43,063 nt of DNA from an uncultured bacterium. GTDB lineage: Bacteria; Bipolaricaulota; Bipolaricaulia; UBA7950; UBA9294. The stretch spans positions 1-43,063 of the forward strand of contig CAIOGO010000020.1 in the NCBI GenBank assembly GCA_903857865.1, given 5' to 3'. The translations under genes were made by a program, and so were the position numbers. The notes under the pieces are model-generated. The model was given only the letters and a program-made list of their open reading frames with translations, ran no database searches and was not told the origin of the DNA. How positions within the stretch are numbered: position 1 is the stretch's first letter; every line of letters starts with the position of its first letter. Shown one piece after another: positions 30,614-38,834 of the stretch.

Positions 30614-31317
30614 TCACCACCTAGGTACAGCCGTCCGATGTTCTCATTCGCCAGGATCGCCGGCCCCGAGTCCTCGAAACACTTCACCCCCGCGGCAAAA
30701 ACGCACCCGCGGTGCGACAGCCGGAGTGATTCCTTCGCGTTCTGCTCGACGATCAGAATCGCCGTGCCGGTCTCGTTGATCGCGAGGATGCGTTCAAAGA
30801 TGGTCGCGGTGAGGTTCGGAGCGAGGGCCGCCGACGGTTCGTCGAGCATCAGCAACCTGGGATCCAGCATCAGCGCCCGCCCCATCGCTACCATTTGCCT
30901 CTCCCCGCCGCTCATCCTGCCGACTCGCATCCTCTGCCGCGTCATGAGCGGGGGAAACAGCTCGTAGATCCGGTTGAGACGCTCGCGAGGAACCCGAGCG
31001 CCGATGAAGGCCCCCATTTCGAGGTTCTCGCGCACCGTGAGCGAGGGGAAGACGTTCTCGACCTGCGGCACATACGCCAGGCCGAGTCGAACGATGCGGT
31101 CGGCGGAGAGCCCCGTGATCTCGTTCCCTTCGAACTCAATCCTGCCCTTCGTCGGCTTCAGGAGGCCAAAGATCGTCTTCATCAGCGTCGACTTCCCGGC
31201 ACCATTCGGGCCGATGATCGTGACAATCTCCCCAGCCTCTACATCGAGGTCGATGCCGTGCAGAACCTGCATATCGCCGTAGCCGCTCTCAATGGCTCTA
31301 GCACTCAACAGCGACAT
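30610..31317 (-). CDS. livF: Liv-type ABC ATPase (LivF family) B
   Basis: The 235-residue ATPase has Walker A GPNGAGKST, the Q-loop block LAYVPQVENVFPSLTVRENLE, signature MSGGERQMVAMGRALM (Met in place of the first Leu), Walker B LLMLDEPSAALAP and VEQNAKESL. It starts at ATG 31317, overlapping the livG 3' end by 20 nt, and its stop overlaps livH. It couples ATP hydrolysis to the LivH/LivM channel. Confidence 0.92.
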   Translation of the reverse strand: MSLLSARAIESGYGDMQVLHGIDLDVEAGEIVTIIGPNGAGKSTLMKTIFGLLKPTKGRIEFEGNEITGLSADRIVRLGLAYVPQVENVFPSLTVRENLEMGAFIGARVPRERLNRIYELFPPLMTRQRMRVGRMSGGERQMVAMGRALMLDPRLLMLDEPSAALAPNLTATIFERILAINETGTAILIVEQNAKESLRLSHRGCVFAAGVKCFEDSGPAILANENIGRLYLGGE

Positions 31318-32071
31318 ACTGCCCCCCGAGATACGCACCCAACACGCGCTGGTCTCCCTGGATGTCCTTCGGGTTTCCTTCAGCCAAAACCCGTCCCTCG
31401 CTCATCACGACGACCCGCTTGCAGAGGCGCATCACGAAGTCCATGTCGTGCTCGATCAGGAGGAACGTCATCCGGCGCTCGGCGCACAGTCCCCGGATGG
31501 AGTCTGCCAGTCGCTTGAGCAGCGTGCGATTCACGCCGGCGCCCGGCTCGTCGAGCAACACGAGTTTCGGATCTGACATCATTGTCCGAGCGAGCTCCAG
31601 GAGCTTCTTCTGTCCACCCGAGAGGTTTCCCGCCCTCTCATCGGCGGCGCGCGTCAGTTCAAGGAACTCCAGCACCTCCATGGCCTTCTGCCGCGCGGTG
31701 GTCTCCTGTCTCCGCACTGCGCCGGGACGGATGAGCGGATTCCATATCTCCTCGCCCAGTTGTCCGGGAAAGGCCATCATCAAATTGTCGACGACCGACA
31801 TCTCCCGGAACTCACGCGGGACCTGGAATGTTCGGCAAATACCGGCACGGAAAATCCGGTGCGGCGATTGGCCGGTGATGTCCTTGTCTTCGAATCGAAC
31901 GTGGCCGCCGTCCGGCTTGATGAAGCCGGTGAGCAAGTTGAACAACGTCGTCTTTCCTGCGCCGTTGGGTCCGATCAGCCCGGTGATCGTCGCCGGTTGG
32001 ACCGAGAAGGCGCAGCCGTCGACCGCCTTCAGCCCTCCGAATCGCTTCGACAGTTGGTCAATGCAGAGCAC
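31298..32071 (-). CDS. livG: Liv-type ABC ATPase (LivG family) B
   Basis: The 257-residue ATPase has SKRFGGLKAVDGCAFSV, Walker A GPNGAGKTT, FRAGICRTFQVPREFREMSVVDNL, a canonical LSGGQKKLLELARTM signature, Walker B LVLLDEPGAGVNRTL and LIEHDMDFVM. GGGAGGTG directly precedes the GTG at 32071 on the minus strand. The longer open frame upstream (to 32149) runs through a terminator hairpin and is not used. It is the first gene of the permease/ATPase operon of system B. Confidence 0.92.
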   Translation of the reverse strand: MLCIDQLSKRFGGLKAVDGCAFSVQPATITGLIGPNGAGKTTLFNLLTGFIKPDGGHVRFEDKDITGQSPHRIFRAGICRTFQVPREFREMSVVDNLMMAFPGQLGEEIWNPLIRPGAVRRQETTARQKAMEVLEFLELTRAADERAGNLSGGQKKLLELARTMMSDPKLVLLDEPGAGVNRTLLKRLADSIRGLCAERRMTFLLIEHDMDFVMRLCKRVVVMSEGRVLAEGNPKDIQGDQRVLGAYLGGQYVAVEC

Positions 32072-32083
32072 GACACCTCCCAA

Positions 32084-32117
32084 CAAAGGAAAACCGAAAG
32101 CCACACTTGGCTTTCGG
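32084..32117 (-). terminator. Terminator-like hairpin in the livG B leader
   Basis: On the minus strand CCGAAAGCCA (32117-32108), loop AGTG, and TGGCTTTCGG (32103-32094) form a perfect 10-bp stem followed by TTTTCCTTTG. It ends only about 12 nt before the livG start codon. It either stops upstream transcription or attenuates the operon from a promoter further upstream. Confidence 0.7.
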
Positions 32118-32155
32118 AACGTGCGACCCAGGACTCGTGAGAGCCGCAAGCCGCA

Positions 32156-32362
32156 CTACAACGTAATAACGAACAAGCTCGTACTGCTTAGCGGATGCGC
32201 CACCTCCAGGAATCGCTCGTTCTTTGTCATCAACATCATAGGCTCACTCAGTCCCATCCTAGCGGAGCGCGCAACCGCCGTCAAGACATCATCGCGCGAG
32301 GCTCGCACGGGCCCGACAGGATGCCGTCGCAGGCGATCGCGGGCTTGCCCATCGGCGGACAC
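32156..32362 (-). pseudogene. Possible PIN-domain C-terminal remnant
   Basis: A 68-codon minus-strand frame contains ASRDDVLTAVARSARMG followed by MLMTKNERFLEV. This recalls the C-terminal PIN pattern S-x-x-D-x-L-x-A-x-A ... L-x-T-x-N-x-x-x-F of VapC-type toxins. The N-terminal half with the first acidic residues is missing and no antitoxin is adjacent. Weakly supported; it may be a chance frame in the 360-nt space between the livG leader and the asparagine synthetase leader. Confidence 0.25.
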
Positions 32363-32368
32363 GTCCTC

Positions 32369-32397
32369 TTGACGACTCCCCCCGCCCGCGCTAGGCT
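32369..32397 (+). promoter_or_regulatory. Predicted promoter of asparagine synthetase unit
   Basis: TTGACG (32369-32374), 17 nt and TAGGCT (32392-32397) form a plausible promoter. The start would be near 32404, ahead of the ribosome-binding site AGAGGTGG and the ATG of a 55-codon ORF. Confidence 0.5.
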
Positions 32398-32427
32398 TCG
32401 TTCATCCTACAAGAAGAGGTGGTCACG

Positions 32428-32595
32428 ATGACAGCACGTACAGGCTTTGCGGCGTTCCCGGGAGTAGGACGGACGCAGCAGAACCAGAATCTCCTCTTCT
32501 TCCACCAGAATCAGGGCACCGGCAACCCAATGAGTCGGGTTGCCGGCTCGACCGCCCAACATGCCGCGGCGCCGTTTGCACTCGGCGCATTCTAG
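32428..32595 (+). CDS. Putative Asn/Gln-rich leader peptide, 55 aa
   Basis: The ORF has a promoter, GAGGTGG (32416-32422) and an ATG at 32428. Residues 26-43 read QQNQNLLFFHQNQGTGN: four Asn and five Gln codons, ahead of a 10-bp hairpin. It ends 104 nt before an asparagine synthetase A-like gene. A peptide rich in Asn before an Asn-forming enzyme suggests attenuation by Asn-tRNA supply. No T-tract terminator is visible after it, so control of translation or RNA folding is as likely. A simple small protein of unknown role is the alternative. Confidence 0.45.
   Translation: MTARTGFAAFPGVGRTQQNQNLLFFHQNQGTGNPMSRVAGSTAQHAAAPFALGAF
32519..32546 (+). other. 10-bp hairpin inside Asn/Gln-rich leader ORF
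   Basis: CCGGCAACCC (32519-32528) pairs perfectly with GGGTTGCCGG (32537-32546). The 3' arm TTGCCG can alternatively pair with CGGCAA at 32599-32604, just after the leader stop, so two exclusive folds exist. A further ACGCCC/GGGCGT stem lies at 32642-32661, before the ribosome-binding site of the next gene. Confidence 0.5.
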
Positions 32596-32699
32596 AAACG
32601 GCAAGCCAGCCACACTCTGAAACACTCATCCAAACGTCCGAACGCCCTTGCATTCGGGCGTGTGACTCGTTGGGTGATCCCAACGATCTGGAGGACATC

Positions 32700-33608
32700 A
32701 TGCGTGTAACTACCGAAACAGAACGGATTGCGGTGTTGACTCTGAGCAGTGAGATCGTCCGCGCCGCAGGCGCGTTCCTTCGCGACGAGGGGTTCCTGGA
32801 GATCCTCCCCGTGCTTCTCTCGCCGATCACGGACCCTTTGCATCACGAGACCTACGCCGGAAGCGTCGACTTCTACGGCGCGCCGTACCAGCTGATGAAG
32901 AGCATGATCTTCCACAAGCAGATCGCGCTCCGGACGGTGCCGAGGATCTTCTGCTTCTCGCCGAACGTGCGAATGGAGCCGCCCGAGCGGGCTGCCCTCG
33001 GGCGGTACCTGGCCGAATTCGTTCAGCTTGACCTCGAAGTTCGCGATGCCTCCCGGGACGACGTGCTGGCTCTCGGCGAAGGCCTCGTGGTCGCGGTGCT
33101 CAAAGCGGTCGGCGAACGGTGCCCCGACGAACTGGCGCGGCTCGGCCGAAACCTGAAGATCCCGTCGGCACCGTTCGTGCGGATTCGTTACGCCGACGCG
33201 GCGGACCGCTTCGGCGAACCGTTCGACGACGCCCTGTCGGCATCGATCGATGCTCCGGTGTGGGTCATTGACTTCCCACGCCGCGTCCGCGAGTTCTACG
33301 ATCGCGAGGATCCGGGCCGGCCCGATGTCCTCCTCGACATGGATCTCATCTACCCGGAGGGATACGGAGAGGCGCTGTCCGGCGGCGAGCGCGAGCATGA
33401 GTTGCCGCGGATCCTCGATCGGCTTCGGAGGGACGGGATTCCCCGCGAGCGCGTCTCCGCCTACCTGACGTACGTGGAGAAAGGGGTCCCACGCTCGGCC
33501 GGGTTCGGAATCGGCGTCGAACGCCTGACGCGCTATGTCGCCGGTCTCGATCGAATCGAGGATGCTCGTCTGTTCCCCAAGATCCCCGGTGATACTCGCG
33601 CGATCTAG
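32700..33608 (+). CDS. Archaeal-type asparagine synthetase A-like (class II AsxRS core)
   Basis: The 302-residue product is the catalytic core of an Asp/Asn-tRNA synthetase without the anticodon-binding OB domain. It has the motif 2 region RIFCFSPNVRMEPPE...GRYLAEFVQLDLEV (with the motif Arg) and the motif 3 region GFGIGVERLTRYVAGLDRIEDARLFPK. Free-standing proteins of this kind in archaea are asparagine synthetases (AsnA related), making Asn from Asp, ATP and ammonia; this function is inferred from the family. GGAGG (32690-32694) lies 5 nt before the ATG at 32700. An Asn/Gln-rich ORF precedes it. Confidence 0.75.
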   Translation: MRVTTETERIAVLTLSSEIVRAAGAFLRDEGFLEILPVLLSPITDPLHHETYAGSVDFYGAPYQLMKSMIFHKQIALRTVPRIFCFSPNVRMEPPERAALGRYLAEFVQLDLEVRDASRDDVLALGEGLVVAVLKAVGERCPDELARLGRNLKIPSAPFVRIRYADAADRFGEPFDDALSASIDAPVWVIDFPRRVREFYDREDPGRPDVLLDMDLIYPEGYGEALSGGEREHELPRILDRLRRDGIPRERVSAYLTYVEKGVPRSAGFGIGVERLTRYVAGLDRIEDARLFPKIPGDTRAI

Positions 33609-33803
33609 CGTAGCGAGGGAGCGTACGACGTGATCCTTGTCGGAGTCGGCGCGGTAGAGCAGGCGCTCGTCGATCAGATCCGCCGGCGTGGCGACACCCG
33701 GCGGCCATCCGCTGGGGATGCGCTTCGGCTGGCCGGTCTCGTGGACCGCGGAGGGGGCCTCTACAACGAACACGACCTCTCCGAGAGACAGGGCAACACG
33801 GCC

Positions 33804-34136
33804 ATGGCTGCGAAAAAGGCCGATGGGTCTATCGCGAGCGTGGCGTCCGCCTCCGAGGGTCGACCGGATCCTCGGGAGCTCGTCCATCGTTGGTCCATGT
33901 TCGTGGGCGCGACCGACGCGGACGGCGTGGTGGCGACATGGCTCGCCGCCCTGCGCCGAGGAGGCAGCGTCGTCGTCATCTCCACCGCTCACGGCTTGAG
34001 CCTCACGCAGTTCAAGAGCGACGTGGTCTCAGGCGCAGGCCACTTGGTCGATCCCCGCCGCGGGAACCGCCCGACGCCTGTGCCGGCGTCTCTCTCGGAG
34101 CTTCGAGACGCGTTGAGCCGCATCCTGGACGCCTGA
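33804..34136 (+). pseudogene. Threonine synthase C-terminal fragment
   Basis: About 110 codons read ADGSIASV, then RWSMFVGATDADGVVATWLAALRRGGSVVVISTAHGLSLTQFK. The tail is RGNRPTPVPASLSELRDAL. Order and wording fit the C-terminus of threonine synthase (cofactor-domain end, STAHGLKFT-like strand, RxxNxPxxxPA tail). The whole N-terminal domain with the PLP Lys is missing, so it cannot be active alone. The same frame stays open back to 33630 without family-like sequence. No ribosome-binding site is obvious at the ATG 33804. Probably a decayed remnant. Confidence 0.45.
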
Positions 34137-34385
34137 CACGCCGCGCGTCCCGGCCGCGCCGGCCGTGTCTTCGCGCGTCGCGGCATGGCACTCCCTTTGC
34201 GACGACGTCTGACGCGCATCCGCAGCACCCCGCGCCCGAGCGATGGAGAGGCTATCCGGGGACGCCCTGACCACTCGTAGACCGCGAGCCCGTCGACACT
34301 CGATCGGGCCATTGGCCTGCGGCGGCGCATGCGTGCTAGACTGGCCAACGAGGTGGATCGCGCTGACCCATCCGGGGAGGTAGAG

Positions 34386-36158
34386 ATGCTCCACGGCACG
34401 CGAAAGAGTGGCGGCACTCAGCCTTCTCACGCGTTGTTCGGAACGGCGTTTCGTTGGGGCTGGCTGCTCGGCGCGCTTGCGTGGCTCGTCTTTGGGGCGA
34501 CCTGCAGCGGCACAGGCCCCGGAGCCTACGTGCTGTCCGCGACGTTCAACGGCGCAAGCCGCGCCTACGTCGCACCGGGTTCCGCAGTCGAAGTCGCCGT
34601 GACCGTTGAGCTCGTCGGCAGTGAAGGCACCGACAGCTGGTGGTGCTCGACCAGGTACGAGTTCTCGTGCCCGGAGACTCAGGTGATCGCGGGGGGATGC
34701 GTCGACGAACCGAGCCCCGCCGGCGGCTGTTACTGCAATTGGGGCTGTCTGGCGGAGTCGACGGCGTGGGAGGCCACGTTCTCCGCGACGTTCACCGTCG
34801 CGGCCCCATCCGTCGCCGGCACGTACGACGTGACGCTATGCGCGCTCAACCAAGAAGACGCGTGCGGCGTCGCGGTGTGCAACTCCCCAAGGACGTTCGT
34901 GGATGCCGTCAGCGTCACGTGCGGCGCGACCAACGTTCCGTCCGTGGCGATCGGAGGCTCGCGCGCCCTGACGTGCACCGCGCCGTCGGTGACGCTGACG
35001 GCGACCGCGAGTGGCGGCACGCCTCCGTACACGTACCTCTGGACTCCCGGCAACTCGACATCGCAGAGCATCGCCGCAAGTGCGGCGGGGACGTACACGG
35101 TCAAGGTGACGGGCGCGAATGGATGCTACGCCACGGCGACCGCGGTCGTCCCGGAGGACAAGGCGCCGCCCTCCGTCGACGCCGGGGATCCCCAGGTGCT
35201 GACGTGCGCGGCGCCGTCTGTGACTCAAACGGCGAGCGCGACGGGCGGGACACCGCCCTACACGTACCTCTGGACTCCCGGCAATTCCACGTCGCAGGGC
35301 GTCACCGTGAGCGCGCCAGGCACGTACACGGTGAAGGTGACCGGCGCGAACGGATGCTCGGCAAGCGACAGCGTCGTGATCGGGGAGGACAAGGTGCTTC
35401 CTTCCGTTGAGGCGGGACTTCCCCAGGTGTTGACGTGCGCGGCACCTTCCGTGACGCAGACAGCAAGCGTAACGGGCGGGACGCCTCCCTACACCTACCT
35501 GTGGACTCCCGGCAACGTGACGTCGCAGAGCATCGCCGTAGACGTTCCCGGTACGTATACGGTGAGAGTGACTGGGGCAAACGGATGCTCAGCGAGCGAC
35601 AGCGTGGTCGTCTTGGCTCTCGACTCGTGGACCGAGCGCCTCGCGAACGGCGGATTCGAGAAGGGGCTTGATGGCTGGCGACTCCACCCAAGCCTCGATC
35701 CGGGCGAGCCGACGGCGACATTCGCCGCCGTCGCGCCCTACTTCCCGCCGGCGAGCGCGAGCACCTGCCTGCAGAGTGGAACTGCGTACCTACAAGGTCA
35801 CGCCGTCGATCCAGGCAGTACCGTCTGGCTCGTGCAGGACGTGACCGCGCTTCTCCGGTCCGGCCGTTTGTACCGACTTTCGGGCTGGATTTGGCGTGAC
35901 GCGACAGACTCCGTAGGCCCCGTGATCGCGCTGTACTACGTGATGGAGGACGGATCGACACTGCCTGGCGGCGTCGCCGTCGAGTTGCGGCTCCCGGCGG
36001 ACCGGGACCCAAGCCAGTGGGTCTACTGTGCGTCCAGTCCCTTCGTTCACGTGATGCCTGCAGGCTGCACGCAGGTCTGGCTCGTGCTCGGTCTCGTGAA
36101 CTGCACGGGCTACGCCTGGTGGGACGACGTATCGCTCATGGAGTACGGCGCGCCGTAG
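34386..36158 (+). CDS. Large exported protein with three 77-aa Ig/PKD-like repeats
   Basis: The 590-residue product has an N-terminal hydrophobic segment WGWLLGALAWLVFGA followed by Cys40 in a non-ideal lipobox. A Cys-rich domain (about 45-190) comes next, then three tandem repeats of 77 residues. Each has LTC-(T/A)-APSVTxTA, GGTPPYTYLWTPGN and GTYTVKVTGANGC, the PKD/SprB-type beta sandwich found in surface proteins. The C-terminal domain NGGFEKGLDGW ... LVNCTGYAWWDDVSL looks like a carbohydrate-binding jelly roll. GGGAGG (34375-34380) supports the ATG at 34386. It is probably surface-located, in adhesion or polymer binding. Confidence 0.8.
   Translation: MLHGTRKSGGTQPSHALFGTAFRWGWLLGALAWLVFGATCSGTGPGAYVLSATFNGASRAYVAPGSAVEVAVTVELVGSEGTDSWWCSTRYEFSCPETQVIAGGCVDEPSPAGGCYCNWGCLAESTAWEATFSATFTVAAPSVAGTYDVTLCALNQEDACGVAVCNSPRTFVDAVSVTCGATNVPSVAIGGSRALTCTAPSVTLTATASGGTPPYTYLWTPGNSTSQSIAASAAGTYTVKVTGANGCYATATAVVPEDKAPPSVDAGDPQVLTCAAPSVTQTASATGGTPPYTYLWTPGNSTSQGVTVSAPGTYTVKVTGANGCSASDSVVIGEDKVLPSVEAGLPQVLTCAAPSVTQTASVTGGTPPYTYLWTPGNVTSQSIAVDVPGTYTVRVTGANGCSASDSVVVLALDSWTERLANGGFEKGLDGWRLHPSLDPGEPTATFAAVAPYFPPASASTCLQSGTAYLQGHAVDPGSTVWLVQDVTALLRSGRLYRLSGWIWRDATDSVGPVIALYYVMEDGSTLPGGVAVELRLPADRDPSQWVYCASSPFVHVMPAGCTQVWLVLGLVNCTGYAWWDDVSLMEYGAP
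34968..35660 (+). repeat. Three 231-bp tandem repeats in coding sequence
   Basis: The units begin at 34968, 35199 and 35430 (ctgacgtgc / ctgacgtgc / ttgacgtgc). The spacing is exactly 231 bp, and there are long near-identical stretches around the sequence coding for GGTPPYTYLWTPGN. They encode the Ig/PKD-like domains. The last unit fades into the C-terminal domain. Copy number could vary by recombination. Confidence 0.85.
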
Positions 36159-36281
36159 GCTCGACTGCAAGTTCCTTTCACGCGCCGCGTCAGGGGACGC
36201 GGTGTGTCGGCCGCCGGCTGCTAGGTTGCGTACGGCCGGCATCTTCGTGTCGCACTTTGACGATCCGGGGCGCACTGTGGC

Positions 36282-36390
36282 GCTTGGCCTCCGTTCCGCT
36301 GCGTATTGCAGGACCTCGCATTCGACCCGTAGTGGTCGTGCCATGGCGGCAAGCTTTCCAACTCGAACCTGTCAAGTGAAGATCTGACCC
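36282..36390 (-). pseudogene. RAYT 5' remnant, copy 2
   Basis: On the minus strand the RAYT leader GGGTCAGATCTTCACTTGAC (from 36390) is followed at 36344 by an ATG opening MARPLRVE, the conserved N-terminus of REP-associated transposases. Similarity then fails after a segment resembling the NERRP part (AAERRP, ending near 36285). The rest of the gene is gone. The remaining space to 36159 holds only an imperfect palindrome (CCGCGTC/GACGCGG, 36187-36201). This is the only content of the gap between the two large repeat proteins. Confidence 0.6.
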
Positions 36391-36461
36391 TGCGGCCCCT
36401 TCGCGAAGCGCACGGTCTTGGTTGCGTTGCCGGATCTCAGGCTGCCAGTCGCCCCTGTTCC

Positions 36462-38546
36462 CTACTCCCCGACTGCCCACAACCGCACCGTGTTGTCCAT
36501 AGACCCAGAGGCGACGAGCTGGCCATCGGCGGAGAAGGCGACGGAGAGGACAGAGTCAGTATGACCAGCGAGGGTGCGTGCTATTGCCCCGGTTGCGACG
36601 TCCCACAACCTCACTGTCTTGTCAAGCGACGCCGAGGCGAGGAGCTTGCCGTCAGGGGAAAAGGCAACGGACATGGCACCGCGTTCGAGAGTTCGCCGCA
36701 CCGTCCCCGTTGTGACGTCCCACAGTCTCATTGTGCCATCAAATGACCCCGAGGCAAGGAGCTTGCCGTCGGGAGAGAAGGCGACGGAGAAGACGAAGTT
36801 GGTGTGACCCGCGAGGGTTCGCACAGCTTCTCCTGTGGCGACGCTCCACAGCCTCACTGTCGTGTCATTCGACGCCGAGGCGAGGACTCTCCCATCGGCG
36901 GAGAAGGCGACAGCCCGGACAATACCGGTATGGCCTGCGAGGGTCCGCGCCACCGTCCCTGTTGTGACGTCCCACAACTTGACCGTATCGAGCGACGCCG
37001 AGGCGAGGAGGTTGCCATCGGGGGAAAAGGCGACGGAGAGAACAGAGTCGGCATGACCCACGAGGGTGCGGACAGCTTCTCCAGTGGCGACGTCCCACAG
37101 CCTCAGTGTCTTGTCCCTCGACGCCGAGGCGAGGAGCTTGCCGTCGGGGGAGAAGGCAATGGAGTTGACCCAGTCTGTGTGACCCGCGAGGGTGCGCCGC
37201 ACATGCCCCGATGCGACGTCGCATAGGCTCACTGTCTTGTCGTTCGACGCCGAGGCGAGGAGCTTGCCGTCAGGGGAGAAGACGACGGAGTTGACCCAGT
37301 CTGTGTGGCCCGCGAGGGTCTGCACAGGCGACAGCGATGGAGTGGGCACGGATGGCAGCGATCCTAGGTCCGTCGCCTCTTCCCCATCCCACACCGCCCA
37401 GAGCTTCGCCGTGCCGTCGTTTGAACCTGAGGCAAGGAGGTTCCCGTCTGGAGAGAAGGCGACAGAGAGGACAGCGTCCGTATGACCGCTGAGAGTGCGC
37501 ACCAGCGCCCCCGTAGCCACGTCCCACAGCCTCACTGTGTTGTCGGGCAAACCCGACCCTGAGGCGAGGAGCGTCCCGTCGGGGGAGAAGGCAACCGTGA
37601 AGACGTAGGCAGGATGACCGCTAAACGTGCGCAGCGCCGCTCCCGTAGACGCGTCCCATAGCTTGATCATCACGGTTGAGTCCCCAGCCTCACTGCCGTC
37701 GTATAGCCCAGCGGCGAGAAGCTTGCCGTCAGGGGAGAAGCCGACGGAATTGACAACGTTGGGATAGCAATCAAGAGTGAGCGTCTCATTCCCTGTGGCA
37801 ACGCTCCACAGCTTCACCTTTCCATCTCCCCCCTCCGCGAGCAGCTTACCATCTGGAGAGAAGGCAACAGAGCGAACGGAGTTGATGTCACCTGTGAGGG
37901 TGCGCACGAGGCTCCCAGTCGCCACGTCCCACAGCCTGATCGTTTTCCCCGTTCCAGAGGCAAGAAGCTTGCCGTCGGGAGAGAAGGAGACGGAGTAGAC
38001 GTAGCTGGTGTGACCGCTGAGGGTGCGCAGCAGGCTCCCGGTTACCACGTCCCACACTCTCACCATGTCGTCGTCTGACCCCGTGGCGAGGAGCTTGCCG
38101 TCGGGAGAGAAAGCGACTGACCAGAATTTGTATGGTTCGCTGCGAGATGGGAATAGGTTGGTAAGAGTATAGCCATCGCTGCTGAGGGTGCGCAGCAGGT
38201 TCCCGGCCGCCACGTCCCACAGCTTCACCGTGTGGTCGGCTGCCCCCGTGGCGAGGAGCTTGCCGTCCGGGGAGAAGGCGACTGCTCTAGCGAAACTGGT
38301 GTGGCCGCGAAGGGTGCGCACGGATGGCGGCGTCCCGTCGAGACCCACCTCCGTTGAGCTGGCGGGCGTGCTCGCTGCTGTCCCGGGTGACGGCGCAAGC
38401 GGAGTGGGCGTCGGCAATGTCGGGGGCGTCGTTGCGGGAGCGGTAGCAGTCGGCGTCGGCGGTGTGGTCGCCTTCTTGGGCGCCGCGCAGCTTGCCAGCG
38501 TCAGACACAGGACAACACACAGCAGCCCAAGAACCGCACTTCTCAT
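36462..38546 (-). CDS. Lipoprotein with 14 WD40 repeats
   Basis: The 694-residue product has signal sequence SAVLGLLCVVLCLTLASC with the lipobox Cys at residue 20, then a Thr/Pro/Ala-rich linker (about 23-75). Fourteen WD40 repeats follow (SVAFSPDGKLLASGS...TVRLWD type, some WD positions reading WS, WA or CD). Fourteen blades fit two seven-bladed propellers. No kinase, NACHT or caspase domain is fused. It is likely anchored outside the cytoplasmic membrane as a protein-binding scaffold. GGGAGG lies just upstream of the ATG at 38546. The repeats are very similar, suggesting recent internal duplication. Confidence 0.92.
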   Translation of the reverse strand: MRSAVLGLLCVVLCLTLASCAAPKKATTPPTPTATAPATTPPTLPTPTPLAPSPGTAASTPASSTEVGLDGTPPSVRTLRGHTSFARAVAFSPDGKLLATGAADHTVKLWDVAAGNLLRTLSSDGYTLTNLFPSRSEPYKFWSVAFSPDGKLLATGSDDDMVRVWDVVTGSLLRTLSGHTSYVYSVSFSPDGKLLASGTGKTIRLWDVATGSLVRTLTGDINSVRSVAFSPDGKLLAEGGDGKVKLWSVATGNETLTLDCYPNVVNSVGFSPDGKLLAAGLYDGSEAGDSTVMIKLWDASTGAALRTFSGHPAYVFTVAFSPDGTLLASGSGLPDNTVRLWDVATGALVRTLSGHTDAVLSVAFSPDGNLLASGSNDGTAKLWAVWDGEEATDLGSLPSVPTPSLSPVQTLAGHTDWVNSVVFSPDGKLLASASNDKTVSLCDVASGHVRRTLAGHTDWVNSIAFSPDGKLLASASRDKTLRLWDVATGEAVRTLVGHADSVLSVAFSPDGNLLASASLDTVKLWDVTTGTVARTLAGHTGIVRAVAFSADGRVLASASNDTTVRLWSVATGEAVRTLAGHTNFVFSVAFSPDGKLLASGSFDGTMRLWDVTTGTVRRTLERGAMSVAFSPDGKLLASASLDKTVRLWDVATGAIARTLAGHTDSVLSVAFSADGQLVASGSMDNTVRLWAVGE

Positions 38547-38834
38547 AAGACCTCCCTAGCGCTATCTCGCAACGGACTGCTGCCCTACCTCCACCGTTCG
38601 GTCCAGTCCGCTTGAATCAGTCTAGCGCAAGTCCATCAACGGCAGCTAACGCCGCCGGTGCAGCTGGCCGGCAACCACAGCATGCAGGGCCACTCGAGGC
38701 TTGTCCTGCCTAGATCACGCGCATGCAAGACCGCGCGTTGAACCCGATCGTTGACGAGTGCGCTCGTACGATGTGGGCTGAGTGTCGGGGACCCAATAGT
38801 CTTTGACGGGGGAGAGGGACCGCGCTGGCAGGGT

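Noticed and set aside
33346-33992. Long minus-strand frame over the asparagine synthetase-like gene and its 3' region
   Set aside because: It is antisense to a gene with clear class II synthetase motifs and has no recognisable domain.
34640-35410. 256-codon plus-strand frame rich in Arg
   Set aside because: It lies out of frame within the Ig/PKD-repeat gene and has no ribosome-binding site; codon composition is that of a shadow.
36561-38559. Several long plus-strand frames opposite the WD40 gene
   Set aside because: They repeat the same degenerate pattern (RRGEELAVGGEG-like) and are antisense shadows of the WD40 repeats.
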